A DNA stretch of 64,000 nucleotides from Myxococcales bacterium (GTDB lineage: Bacteria > Myxococcota_A > Polyangia > Polyangiales > JAFGIB01), in NCBI GenBank assembly GCA_029880325.1, contig JAOUOP010000034.1:18611-82610 (forward strand), given 5' to 3'. Position 1 is the first letter of the stretch, and each line of letters begins with the position of its first letter. The notes beneath the pieces were generated by a model. It was not told the DNA's origin and did not search any database. It worked only from the letters and a program-made list of their open reading frames with translations. The translations under genes were made by a program, and so were the position numbers. Below are positions 1 to 10,025 of the stretch, one piece after another.

Positions 1-10
1 AGGGCGCGCC

Positions 11-1807
11 ATGAGCGAAGCCTCGACCGAAGACGCGCAGCAGGCGGTGGACGCACCCGCCGATGAACAAGGCGCAGCGGCCACCGAGGCCGCTGGCATC
101 GAAGTGGTCTGCGCCGGCAGCACCGCCGTGGGCCAGGTCCGCGAGCACAACGAAGACAACTTCGTCATCGCCGATCTCACACAGGGCAAAATCCTGCCGC
201 GCGACACGGTCTGCGAGCAGCCGGTCGGTGAAGGCGGTTTTCTATTCGCGGTCTGCGACGGCATGGGGGGCGCGGCCGCTGGTGAGGTCGCCAGCCAGAT
301 GGCCGTCGATATTCTGGTCGAGGCCATGCGCCGAGGCGGTCCACCGGGCCATCGCGACGCCCTGGCGCGGCGCCTGGTCAGCACCGTCGAAGAATCGGGG
401 CGCCGCATCTACGAAGCCGCCCAAAAGGAGCGCTCGCGACGGGGCATGGGCACCACCGCCACGGTCGCGGTTCTGCTCGACAAGGTGCTCTTCCTGGCCG
501 AGGTGGGCGACAGCCGCGCCTACCTGCTGCGAAACGACACCTTGCGCCAAGTGACCAAGGACCAAAGCCTGGTCAATCAGCTGATCGAAGCCGGGCACCT
601 GACCGAAGACGAAGCCGAAGCCTTCGAGCACTCCAACATCATCCTGCAGGCCCTGGGCACCAGCGAAACGGTGCAGGTCGACCTGACCTTCGTGGAGCTG
701 CGCAAGGGCGATCGCCTGATGATGTGCTCCGACGGCCTGTCGGGGCTGGTGCACGCCGACACCCTGCGCTCGACGCTGGGCGTGGTCGAAGACGCCGCCG
801 AGTGCTGCGCCAAGTTGATCGAATACGCCGAAGGCGGTGGTGGCCACGACAACATCACCGTGGTCGTGGCCGATTTCGACGGCGACGGCCTGGCCGAAGC
901 CCAGCCGGACGACACCTTCGGCTATATGCAGTATCCGCTGCCGGAAGAAGACGATGCCTCCGACGGCGCCGGTGACGAGTCGGCCGAGACCGACGACGAC
1001 GACAAGCCCATGCGCGAAGCCACGGCCGACGAGATCGAAACCCTGGCGCCGCCGGCGCACAGCCCCGACGACTCGCGCAGCAACGCGCTGTGGATCGGCG
1101 CTGGGGTGGTGTCGATGATCATCGCGGTTGCCTTTTGGTTGAACGTGGATCCAGCCAATACCGAGCCCCACGCTGCCGACAAGCCGGGCGCCGAAGCATT
1201 GCCCTCCGACGAGCCGAAGCCCGAGCCCGAAGCGATCGCCGAGGTGAAGGTCAACATCCACACCGACGTCGAGGGCGCGACGCTGATCGTCAATGGGGAG
1301 TCCAAGGGCGCAATCTCCAGCGACAAGAGCCTGAGCCTCAGCCTGATCCCGGGCGCTTACCGCTTCGAGGCCCAGCAGGACGGCGACTCCAAGGCCGTCA
1401 CGGTGGCCACGGTGCGCGGCGACACACCGATGGACGTCTACCTGAAGCAGCCCGGCGTCCCCGAGGGCCGGGCCGGTGCCGGCGGCTCCCGGGACGGCGA
1501 GCAAGGCGCCACCCCCGAAGCCAGCACGGTGGTCCAGGGTGACGGCGCCAAGGACAAGCCGACGCCGAGCATCGAAGCGCCCCAAGAGGCGCAAGCGGCG
1601 CCCCAGGACGCGCAAGCGGCGCCCCAGGACGCGCAAGCGGCCGCCGACAAGCCGCGCAAGAAGCCCCGCAGCAAGCCGCGAAAGCCGCCCAAGCCCGCCG
1701 CCGAAGCCACCGCCGCAGCGAGCGACGAAGCCACCGCCGCCCGCGCCCCAGAGCCCAAGCCGCCCGAGCCAGCGCCGCCCCAGGACATCCCGGAAAATCC
1801 GTTCTAA
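11..1807 (+). CDS. PP2C-family Ser/Thr phosphatase with transmembrane and PEGA domains
   Basis: 598 aa. The N-terminal PP2C (PPM) domain spans about residues 32-290. It has the metal-binding signatures REHNEDN (44-50), CDGMGG (82-87), GMGTTA (145-150), GDSRAY (166-171), SDGLSG (240-245) and GHDN (278-281), so it should be an active Mn/Mg-dependent protein phosphatase. A single membrane segment follows (about 359-378). A PEGA-like beta domain (about 411-460) would then lie outside the membrane, and the tail is Pro/Ala/Lys-rich and low in complexity. The tail contains a short tandem repeat (APQDAQA units, about nt 1578-1640). Such phosphatases usually counter Hanks-type kinases; one lies at 55 kb but is not linked. 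The ATG start is the first in frame. Confidence 0.9.
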   Translation: MSEASTEDAQQAVDAPADEQGAAATEAAGIEVVCAGSTAVGQVREHNEDNFVIADLTQGKILPRDTVCEQPVGEGGFLFAVCDGMGGAAAGEVASQMAVDILVEAMRRGGPPGHRDALARRLVSTVEESGRRIYEAAQKERSRRGMGTTATVAVLLDKVLFLAEVGDSRAYLLRNDTLRQVTKDQSLVNQLIEAGHLTEDEAEAFEHSNIILQALGTSETVQVDLTFVELRKGDRLMMCSDGLSGLVHADTLRSTLGVVEDAAECCAKLIEYAEGGGGHDNITVVVADFDGDGLAEAQPDDTFGYMQYPLPEEDDASDGAGDESAETDDDDKPMREATADEIETLAPPAHSPDDSRSNALWIGAGVVSMIIAVAFWLNVDPANTEPHAADKPGAEALPSDEPKPEPEAIAEVKVNIHTDVEGATLIVNGESKGAISSDKSLSLSLIPGAYRFEAQQDGDSKAVTVATVRGDTPMDVYLKQPGVPEGRAGAGGSRDGEQGATPEASTVVQGDGAKDKPTPSIEAPQEAQAAPQDAQAAPQDAQAAADKPRKKPRSKPRKPPKPAAEATAAASDEATAARAPEPKPPEPAPPQDIPENPF

Positions 1808-1968
1808 GGTACTGGCGCTGCGCGCGAACGCGAGCGGCAGTCGTGCCGAAGCGCATGCGGGGGCTGCTGGACCGATCTTGACGGTGTTCCCTGGCGCCGT
1901 GGGAGAAATCTGGGCGCCTGACAAAATCTAATGCAACTCTCCGCGTCCCAGAGGGCACCCCCTGTGGC

Positions 1969-2442
1969 ATGACGGAGTTCGGATTCGAAGCCCGGCGTCT
2001 CCAGCGACCGGCCACAGCACTCGCTGCGGGGTCGCGGCCGCGGCCCGCGACGGCGCCCGACGCTGCGCGCGACCGCTCGCGCCCCTCGCCGGCTGAGCTC
2101 TTGGCGCTGCGGGCGAGTGAGCCGGCGGCCATGGGGCAGCTCTACGACGCCCACCACCGGGCACTGCGCGGATTCTGCCTACGCCTGCTCGGCGACGCCG
2201 ACGGGGCCGAGGATCTGCTGCACGAAACCTTTCTCTCCCTGCCGCGCGCCCTGCGTCGCTACCGCGGCGAGCGACCGCTGCGCTCCTTTTTGCTCGGTGT
2301 GGCCGCCAACCACTGCCGGCATCACGTCCGTGCCGCCGCCCGGCGACGCCGTGCCCATGCCCGCGCCATGCCCCCTGCCCAGGCTGGCGGCGACGAACTG
2401 CGACACGAGCAGGCGCGGGCTTGGCCGCGCCCGATGCGCTGA
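1969..2442 (+). pseudogene. ECF sigma factor fragment (region 2 only)
   Basis: 157 codons. Residues about 44-125 match sigma-70 region 2 of ECF factors: LYDAHHRALRGF, then DADGAEDLLHETFLSLPRAL and LRSFLLGVAANHC. The frame then ends, and there is no linker or region 4 helix-turn-helix, which a working ECF sigma needs for the -35 element. The next open frame (from 2421) lies in a different phase and begins like the end of a signal peptide. This suggests a deletion joined the sigma gene to a neighbour. No convincing ribosome-binding site precedes the ATG, and the true start could be internal. Identity as region 2 is fairly sure; loss of function is inferred. Confidence 0.6.
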
Positions 2443-2978
2443 CCTTTCCTCTCACCGGGATCGGACTCTTTGGAGGCCTCGGTGTCGGCATCACCGGAGC
2501 GATCCTCCAGACGGGGCAAGCCGAGCAATTCTTGCCCATCGGCATCGGCAGCCTCGGCACCGCCGCCCTGATCGCAGTCAGCACTGCGATTCGCGTGCCG
2601 CTGTCCCATCAGCGCTTGATGGGCGACTACCAGCGCATTCGTACGCCCGAGCGGCGCGCACGGCTGACGGCTTCCCAGCTCGCGGCCATGGAGCGGCGCT
2701 TTCAAAACTCCGAGCCCGCGATTCCGATGCGTTTCCAGGTCGTGCCGTACTATGTCGGCTTTGGCACGGCCATGTTTGTCGCCGCCGCAGACGACGACAC
2801 CGATCCAGCAGACCGGCGGATGTTCTCAATGCTCGGCACACTCTGGTCGACCATGGCCATCGTGGCGCTGTGTTCGCCCACGCCCTACGAGCGCTACCAG
2901 TCCAAGCTCGAGGAAACCGGTTTCACCGTGGAGGTGATGCCCACCCTGGGCGGACTGCAGGCCGTCGGCTCGTTTTGA
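2421..2978 (+). CDS. Membrane protein of unknown function, N-terminus probably lost
   Basis: 185 aa from a TTG. The frame is open further upstream without a better start. About four hydrophobic segments are visible (residues about 9-30, 39-63, 105-122 and 133-150), with a basic stretch in the middle. The reading frame just before the TTG gives AGAGLAAP, which resembles a signal-peptide cleavage region. The original N-terminus may have been removed together with the end of the upstream sigma gene. No family recognised. It could instead be the genuine membrane partner of the sigma factor, but there is no sign of an anti-sigma domain. Confidence 0.45.
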   Translation: MAAPDALTFPLTGIGLFGGLGVGITGAILQTGQAEQFLPIGIGSLGTAALIAVSTAIRVPLSHQRLMGDYQRIRTPERRARLTASQLAAMERRFQNSEPAIPMRFQVVPYYVGFGTAMFVAAADDDTDPADRRMFSMLGTLWSTMAIVALCSPTPYERYQSKLEETGFTVEVMPTLGGLQAVGSF

Positions 2979-3049
2979 CGCGCCCCAGGCGCTGCGGATT
3001 TTTTGACCGATCGGCGCCCACTGGCGACAACCGCCGGACGGAGGTCGCC

Positions 3050-3652
3050 ATGAGCGCGGGTGCCAGAATTACCGACGAGGTCAACTTCTTTCGCAAGCGC
3101 GGCGAGCTGCGCAAGGCCGTCCGCGTGGTGCGCACGCGCTCGCCCGAGCGCCTGCGCTGGCGGGCTGCGGTCTCGTCGGTGACGGCTTCGGCCGCCGCAC
3201 TTCAAGGCGTCGATCGCTTTCGCGTGGAAGAGCCCGTGCGCGAGTTGGTGCTCGATCTCGACGATCGCATCCTGCGCCGCGAGACCGTGCTCGATGCGCG
3301 CCGCTACGGCATCGATCTGGACCGCGGCGAGGTGATGCCCGCACGCACGGGCTGGGATCTGAAGCGCACGGCCTACTTGACCGGAGTCAACCACGAGTTG
3401 GTAGGCCGTTACCTGCCCTTGCCCGCCGACTACAGCTCCCCCATCGACACCTCGGGGGTGGTGGTGGTGGCACGCGCCATCGCCGCCGGCCACAAGAGCC
3501 GCTCCGATCGGCTGGTGCAGCGGGTCAGCGCCGACGGAAAAGAAGATCTCGCACGACACGAGCAGATGATGCTCGAGCGCGCACGCCACGAGCGCGACCT
3601 GGCGCGGCGCTGGGGCGCGCTGTCCAAGGCCCTGATCCACGGCTCGCGCTGA
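3050..3652 (+). CDS. Conserved-looking hypothetical protein, soluble
   Basis: 200 aa, no recognised domain. The ATG at 3050 was chosen because a GGAGG-type ribosome-binding site lies about 7 nt upstream; the open frame itself reaches much further back. The protein is rich in Arg and Asp, has no membrane segment or signal peptide, and ends in a charged, probably helical segment. Codon use matches the neighbours. A repeat element follows 15 nt after the stop. Confidence 0.6.
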   Translation: MSAGARITDEVNFFRKRGELRKAVRVVRTRSPERLRWRAAVSSVTASAAALQGVDRFRVEEPVRELVLDLDDRILRRETVLDARRYGIDLDRGEVMPARTGWDLKRTAYLTGVNHELVGRYLPLPADYSSPIDTSGVVVVARAIAAGHKSRSDRLVQRVSADGKEDLARHEQMMLERARHERDLARRWGALSKALIHGSR

Positions 3653-3667
3653 CGCCCAGCACACTTG

Positions 3668-3845
3668 GGGCTCGCGAAAGAATCACTTCCCCCTTTGGTG
3701 CGTGACGGCGGAGTGCGGTCGGGACGGCGCCCGGAGGACAATCCGCAGTCGTACCCGAGGTACATCGAGGAATGCTTCGAGGACGCACGGCCCGAGCGTG
3801 CCCGCCGGTGCGTGCCAAAGGGGGAAGTGATTCTTTCGCGAGCCC
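3668..3845. repeat. Long-hairpin repeat element, family A copy 1 (178 bp)
   Basis: Terminal arms 3668-3698 and 3815-3845 are perfect 31-nt inverted complements. The 116-nt interior is 109/116 identical, without indels, to that of a second copy at 56677-56854. The element fills the gap between two convergent genes, and the stop codon of hspQ (3848-3846) directly abuts its right end. It resembles a MITE or a bidirectional terminator. No transposase is encoded, although the interior is open in several frames. Possible 3-bp flanks are TTG on the left and TTA on the right, so a target duplication is not convincing here. Confidence 0.85.
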
Positions 3846-4196
3846 TTAGTTCATCATGCGCGGACGCGGCGCGTAGCGGCCTTTGTCGAAGCCGCTGAAG
3901 TGCTCTTCGATCTCGGGGTGGCGACAGGGTTTGCCGCTGTCGTCGGCGACCAGGTTCTGCTCGGAGACGTAGGCCGTGTAGGTGGTCTGGTCGTTTTCAG
4001 CCAGCAAATGGTAGTAGGGCTGCTCTTTTTTGGGGCGGACGTCTTCGGGGATCGACTCCCACCACTCTTCGGTGTGATTGAAAACCGGGTCGATGTCGAA
4101 GATGACGCCCCGAAAAGGGTAGACGCGGTGCTTGACCACTTCGCCGATCGAAAATTTCGCGTCGCGCTTCCAGTTGTGCATGGCCCGGCTCTTCAT
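3846..4196 (-). CDS. hspQ: HspQ-like heat-shock / hemimethylated-DNA-binding family protein
   Basis: 116 aa (E. coli HspQ is 105). Visible hallmarks are KFSIGEVVKHRVYPFRGVIF near residues 14-33, DIDPVF, then QPYYHLLAEND (59-69) and TAYVSEQNL (74-82). The family is a small beta-barrel fold; in enterobacteria it modulates Lon proteolysis. The ATG at 4196 overlaps the TGA of the upstream GNAT gene by 4 nt (ATGA), suggesting translational coupling. A second Met at residue 6 is an alternative start. The 3' end abuts a repeat element that may terminate transcription. Confidence 0.88.
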   Translation of the reverse strand: MKSRAMHNWKRDAKFSIGEVVKHRVYPFRGVIFDIDPVFNHTEEWWESIPEDVRPKKEQPYYHLLAENDQTTYTAYVSEQNLVADDSGKPCRHPEIEEHFSGFDKGRYAPRPRMMN

Positions 4197-5347
4197 TGGC
4201 TCGTTGCGGCCGTAGCCTCGAGGTCTTTTTCGTAGACGCGATAGACCTTGTATTTTTTGCCGCCCATGGCGCGGATCATCACGTTGACCGGGGTGTTGGT
4301 CTCCAGCGTCCAACCCAGCTCGCCCCACTGGTAGCCGAGCTTCTGGCCGCGCGTTTTGACCTCGTGAACCAGGGCCATCGGCAGGTAGCCGTACTTGCGC
4401 TGCGAGCGGAACTTCTCCTTGACCCCGAGCAGGATCAGACGCGCGGTCTTGGGCTTTTTGACGAACATGCGCCACAGGAATTTGGCGAAGCCGAAGGGCA
4501 AGAGCTTGCCCTGAAGGTCGCGAGCGGCCTCGTTGATGTTCGGAGCGGCGAAGCACATGGCAGCCGGTTCGCCATCGACCTCGATGATCAACGCCAGATC
4601 CTCGACGATGATGTACTTCATGGTGTCGACGAAGGCCTTGACCTCGGCGGCCGTCATCGAGACGTGACACCAGTTGTCCTTCCAGGCGTCATCCCAGATT
4701 TCCAGAACCAGCCTGAGCTCCTGCTCCACCTGGCTCTTCTTCAGCGTCCGTACCGTCACCTCGGGCATCGCGGCCACGGCTTCCCGCGCGCGCACCACGC
4801 GCGGGGGCAGGTCCTCGACCACATAGCGCCAACCGAAAAGGTCCATGGCCTTGTGCAACCCGGCGGCCTCGGCGATCGCCCCCTGGTAGCGGGTGTGGTG
4901 GGGGCACATCATCATCGGCGGCGCGTCGAAGCCCTCGACCAGCAACCCCGTCTCCTCGTTGATCGACAGCGACAGCGGGCCGCGCAATCGCTTCATGCCC
5001 CGCTCGCGCACAAAGGCGCTGGCCGCATCCACCAGGGCGCGGCCGACCTCGGGGTCGTCGATGGTGTCGAAGAAGCCGAAGAAGCCGGTGGCGTCGCGGT
5101 GCTTTTCCAGGTGCGCGCGGTCGATCTGGGCCGAAATGCGGCCAACCAGCTCGCCGTCGCGGTGGGCGGTGAAGAGCGCCACGTCCGCATGCTCGAAGAA
5201 GGGATTCTTCGATGGCGTCAGTTGCTCGGTCATCAGCAGGTCGAGCGGTGCGATCCAATTGGGATCGTCGCCCAGCACCAGGTGGGGCATCCGAAGGAAA
5301 TCCTTCAAGTCTCGCCCCGGTTCGTGAGTGCGGATCTCGATCGCCAT
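4193..5347 (-). CDS. GNAT-fold N-acetyltransferase-like protein (384 aa)
   Basis: 384 aa. The first third has a GNAT-like N-acetyltransferase layout (VALFTAHRDGELVGRISAQ at about residues 57-75, followed by FFGFFDTIDD). The second half resembles the long, uncharacterised bacterial acetyltransferase-like family often annotated as a GNAT protein. The substrate cannot be read from the sequence. It overlaps hspQ by 4 nt downstream, so the two are likely co-expressed. A strong hairpin lies upstream, separating it from htrA. No clear Shine-Dalgarno sequence precedes the ATG. Confidence 0.75.
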   Translation of the reverse strand: MAIEIRTHEPGRDLKDFLRMPHLVLGDDPNWIAPLDLLMTEQLTPSKNPFFEHADVALFTAHRDGELVGRISAQIDRAHLEKHRDATGFFGFFDTIDDPEVGRALVDAASAFVRERGMKRLRGPLSLSINEETGLLVEGFDAPPMMMCPHHTRYQGAIAEAAGLHKAMDLFGWRYVVEDLPPRVVRAREAVAAMPEVTVRTLKKSQVEQELRLVLEIWDDAWKDNWCHVSMTAAEVKAFVDTMKYIIVEDLALIIEVDGEPAAMCFAAPNINEAARDLQGKLLPFGFAKFLWRMFVKKPKTARLILLGVKEKFRSQRKYGYLPMALVHEVKTRGQKLGYQWGELGWTLETNTPVNVMIRAMGGKKYKVYRVYEKDLEATAATSQ

Positions 5348-5371
5348 CGCCGCGGACCATACGGCGAGCCC

Positions 5372-5401
5372 GCGCCCGGGTGCAAGCGCTCACCCGGGCG
5401 C
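5372..5401 (-). terminator. GC-rich hairpin between htrA and the GNAT gene
   Basis: A perfect 11-bp stem (5372-5382 with 5391-5401) and an 8-nt loop lie 12 nt after the htrA stop on the minus strand. There is no U-tract, so termination may be weak or Rho-assisted; the hairpin could also protect the htrA mRNA end. Confidence 0.5.
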
Positions 5402-5413
5402 GTCCGGCAACGG

Positions 5414-6904
<1,491 letters not shown>

Positions 6905-7045
6905 GAATTCCTCCATCGGATCGGTTGCCTGGGCCGGAGTCTGCGACCGCCGGAAACCTAAATGCCCGGGCCGAGCTGTCAACACGCCAGCCCCGCGACC
7001 TGTTCCATGGCGGGGAACGTGGCTACCCCGGCGCCGAAGTCTCAC

Positions 7046-7075
7046 TTGGCCAGAGTCAGCCAGCCCGGCTATAGT
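7046..7075 (+). promoter_or_regulatory. Candidate sigma-70 promoter before the Cys-rich lipoprotein gene
   Basis: TTGGCC (7046-7051), an 18-nt spacer and TATAGT (7070-7075). The predicted start site would fall only a few nt before the GTG at 7086, so the transcript would be leaderless or nearly so. Pattern match only. Confidence 0.35.
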
Positions 7076-7085
7076 CCCCGGCAGA

Positions 7086-8054
7086 GTGGTAGTCCCAAGC
7101 TCGAGAGTTCCGCGCGCTCCGGCCCCGCTGTGGAGCCTGGCCCTGGGCCTCGGGTTTGCGTTCGGATTTGGGGGCGGCTGCAGCTTCGACAGCGAGCCCC
7201 TCGGGACCACGGAGGGCCAGCTCGCGGCGCCGATTCCGCTGGCCGACCCGGCCGGGAGCGAGAGCGGCGGCACCGACATCTTCGGCAACAGCGGCTCGGG
7301 CAGCAGCGCCGGTGGCGGCTCGGGCAGCAGCTCCGGCGGCACCGCCGGCAGCGGCGAGGTCGCCCCGACCCCGACCCCCGACGCCGGCACGTCGACGCCG
7401 AGCGACACCGCCGCCGACCCCGCCATCGCCCCCACCACCACCACGACCCTGCCCAGCGTGTCGGCCGAACCGAGCGGCGTGCTCGGCCGCTGCGTCAGCG
7501 ACTTCGGCTGCCAGGACGGTTTGCGCTGCGACGGCTCCGATCCGGGCTATTGCACCGACAGCTGCAGCGAGGACGCCGATTGCAGCGCCCAGGGCGGTGT
7601 CGAATTCATCTGTGCCGACGGGCTGTGCCGGGCGGACTGCGGCGAGGACGGCAGCGAGGGCGCCTGCCCTGCCACCATGATCTGCGCCCCCGAGGGCGAC
7701 GCCATGTTCTGCCGCCCACCGCCCGAAATTGGGGACATGAGCCGCGCCCTGGCGGAGGCCTGCGACCTGGCCCATGGCAACACCGATTGCATCAACGGGC
7801 TGACCTGCTACCGCGACCCGAACAGCGAAATCGACGGCCCCGGCTTCTGCTCGGTTCCCTGCTTTCCGCCCAACGTGGCCCTGGCGGTCTGCGGCACCAT
7901 CAGCGCCGGCGCCAGCGCGCCCTTCGGCTGCCTACCCGAGGACCTGGCCTGCGCCTTCGACTGCTCGAGCGGCAGCTGCCCCAGCGGCATGGAGTGCGAA
8001 ACGGCCGGGGGCATCAGCCGCTGCCAATACCCGCGCGGCTTCAGCGGCAACTGA
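7086..8054 (+). CDS. Cys-rich secreted lipoprotein with Gly/Ser/Thr linker
   Basis: 322 aa from a GTG. The signal peptide ends in GFGGGC (Cys32), a plausible lipidation site. A flexible linker follows: Ser/Gly-rich, then Thr/Pro/Ala-rich (about residues 50-135). The rest is a Cys-rich region with repeated spacing such as CVSDFGCQDGLRC and CSEDADC, which looks like small disulfide-bonded modules. This is the common design of Polyangia surface lipoproteins; no enzyme motif is present. Two other lipoproteins here (13147-13905 and 40343-41626) share the linker-plus-cysteine layout. The start is uncertain because no ribosome-binding site is visible. Confidence 0.7.
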   Translation: MVVPSSRVPRAPAPLWSLALGLGFAFGFGGGCSFDSEPLGTTEGQLAAPIPLADPAGSESGGTDIFGNSGSGSSAGGGSGSSSGGTAGSGEVAPTPTPDAGTSTPSDTAADPAIAPTTTTTLPSVSAEPSGVLGRCVSDFGCQDGLRCDGSDPGYCTDSCSEDADCSAQGGVEFICADGLCRADCGEDGSEGACPATMICAPEGDAMFCRPPPEIGDMSRALAEACDLAHGNTDCINGLTCYRDPNSEIDGPGFCSVPCFPPNVALAVCGTISAGASAPFGCLPEDLACAFDCSSGSCPSGMECETAGGISRCQYPRGFSGN

Positions 8055-8122
8055 AGCGCGCGCCGCCGCCGGGCTTGACCAGCGCCAGTCCAGCGGCTAC
8101 CGGGGCAGGCACGGAGAGCCCC

Positions 8123-9109
8123 ATGCAAGAAATCGACGTCACTGCCATCGGCAACGCCATCGTGGACGTGCTGGCCCACGCCGACGACGCCTTCCTCGAC
8201 GAACACAGCCTGACCAAGGGCTCGATGGCCCTGATCGACGAGAACCAGGCCCACGCCCTATACGAGCGCATGGGCCAGGCGGTGGAGTGCTCGGGCGGCT
8301 CGGCCGGCAATACCGCGGCAGGCCTGGCCGGGCTCGGCGCCCGCACCGCCTACGTGGGCAAGGTCAAAAACGACCAGCTGGGAGAGGTCTTTGCCCACGA
8401 CATCCGCGCCGTAGGGGTCGACTTCGACACCTTGCCGGCAAAGGACGGGCCGGCCACGGCGCGCTGCCTGATCCTGGTGACCCCCGATGCCCAGCGCACC
8501 ATGAATACCTATCTCGGCGCCTGCCGCGAGCTGGGCCCGAACGACCTGGACGCCGAGCGCATCAGGCGCAGCAAGGTCACCTACATGGAGGGCTATCTGT
8601 GGGATCCCCCCGGCGCCAAGCAAGCCTTCCTGGAAGCCAGCCGCATCGCCGAGGCCGCCGGCCGCAAGACCTCACTGTCGCTGTCGGACCCCTTCTGCGT
8701 CGAGCGCCATCGGGAGGACTTTCTCGACCTGGTCGAGCATCACGTGGATCTGCTGTTCGCCAACGAAGAGGAGATCTGCTCGCTCTACCAGGTCCCTGAC
8801 ATCGAGCAGGCCGCCGCGGCCGTGCGCGGGCACTGCGAGCTGGCGATCCTGACGCGCAGTGAAAAGGGCGCACTGGTACTCAACGGCGAACAGAGCTTCG
8901 AGGTCGCCGCCGAACCCATCGAGCGACTGGTGGACACCACCGGCGCCGGCGATCTCTTCGCCGCCGGCTTTCTCTACGGCTACACCCAGGGCAGGCCCCC
9001 GGCGGAAGCTGCGCGCATCGGCGCCATCTGCGCCGCCGAGGTCATCGGCCATTTCGGCGCCCGGCCCGACGCGGACCTGGCCGCCCTGGTCGCCCAGCGC
9101 CTCGGTTGA
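8123..9109 (+). CDS. Adenosine kinase (PfkB/ribokinase family)
   Basis: 328 aa. It has the PfkB fold: an N-terminal GNAIVDVLA segment, GGSAGNTAAGLAGLG (about residues 56-70) for sugar binding, and the C-terminal signature DTTGAGDLFAAGFLYG with the catalytic Asp and the anion hole. Overall similarity is to bacterial adenosine kinase-like proteins, which phosphorylate adenosine to AMP; other nucleosides or sugars are possible. GGAGAG lies about 6 nt before the ATG. It follows the lipoprotein gene by 68 nt. Confidence 0.85.
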   Translation: MQEIDVTAIGNAIVDVLAHADDAFLDEHSLTKGSMALIDENQAHALYERMGQAVECSGGSAGNTAAGLAGLGARTAYVGKVKNDQLGEVFAHDIRAVGVDFDTLPAKDGPATARCLILVTPDAQRTMNTYLGACRELGPNDLDAERIRRSKVTYMEGYLWDPPGAKQAFLEASRIAEAAGRKTSLSLSDPFCVERHREDFLDLVEHHVDLLFANEEEICSLYQVPDIEQAAAAVRGHCELAILTRSEKGALVLNGEQSFEVAAEPIERLVDTTGAGDLFAAGFLYGYTQGRPPAEAARIGAICAAEVIGHFGARPDADLAALVAQRLG

Positions 9110-9249
9110 GACAGCCCGATTCGGGGACAGTCTCGGCCATCGACCAGGGGAGACTCCCCCACAATCGACCCGACCGGCCCGGGAGAGCACTTGCGCTGGC
9201 GCATACGGTGCGTACCTCAGCTCCGTTCTCGATTTGGAGGCAGCAAGAA

Positions 9250-9846
9250 ATGACTGAAGGCAATGGCGACAAGAATCGGATCGTGGTGGCCGTCGACATG
9301 ACCGAAACCGGCGACCACGCCCTGCGCGAGGGCATGCGGCTGGCGAAGGTTCTACCCGACAGCGAGCTGCACGTGGCCTACGTGATCAAGGCCGACAAGG
9401 ACCTGCACGACGCCAAGAAGCTCGACAAACTCTCCGACGACATGCGTACGGCGATGCAGAAGATCCAGGAACACGTCGCCTCGGTATGCGCGCCGCCCAG
9501 CGGCGAAGATCCCTTCACCCAGGAAACGATCGTGCACATTCGGCTCGGGCAGCCGGCCACGGGCATTCACCAGGTGGCCGTCGACGTCGATGCCGACATG
9601 GTGGTGGTCGGGACCCACGGCCGGCGCGGCGTCGAGAAGCTGATCCTCGGCTCGGTTGCCGAAGAGTTGATCCGCATCGCCCAACTGCCGGTGACGGTGG
9701 CCCACCCCAAGAACCTGGCAAACCTGGAAAAATCGGCCAAGGCCGAGCCACGGCGACCCGGCGAGGACCTGCATTCGACGGGCCTGAGCAACCGCTTACA
9801 CCTGGAGTTCCGCCCCCGCACGTCGCACATCTCTGGGCTGGTGTAG
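9250..9846 (+). CDS. Universal stress protein (UspA family)
   Basis: 198 aa. A single Usp domain runs from the beta-strand NRIVVAVDMTE (about residues 9-19) to the ATP-binding type motif GTHGRRGVEKLILGSVAEEL (about 119-138) and the strand PVTVAHP. A basic, probably disordered C-terminal extension of about 45 residues is longer than usual. GGAGG lies 9 nt before the ATG. The gene is separated by 140 nt from adenosine kinase. Confidence 0.88.
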   Translation: MTEGNGDKNRIVVAVDMTETGDHALREGMRLAKVLPDSELHVAYVIKADKDLHDAKKLDKLSDDMRTAMQKIQEHVASVCAPPSGEDPFTQETIVHIRLGQPATGIHQVAVDVDADMVVVGTHGRRGVEKLILGSVAEELIRIAQLPVTVAHPKNLANLEKSAKAEPRRPGEDLHSTGLSNRLHLEFRPRTSHISGLV

Positions 9847-10025
9847 CCGGGTCCCAAAAGCCCCGGCCCGTGTGTCGGGTGTCCCGTGAACGTAGCGGCG
9901 GGCACCTGCACGGCAGGGCGCCCGCAGCCAGCACGAGCGCGGGGCACGGGCGCGGGTCAATCCCCAAAATCAGGACATTCTGCGATTGACGTTCGGGCTG
10001 GGGCGGTCAGAATCCAGGCCCCCGC

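Noticed and set aside
242..1924. 560-aa minus-strand frame opposite the PP2C gene
   Set aside because: Shadow of GC-rich coding; the plus strand has clear PP2C motifs.
3668..3845. A small protein encoded inside the family A element
   Set aside because: Both strands stay open in both copies, changes do not favour synonymous sites, and no start signal is present.
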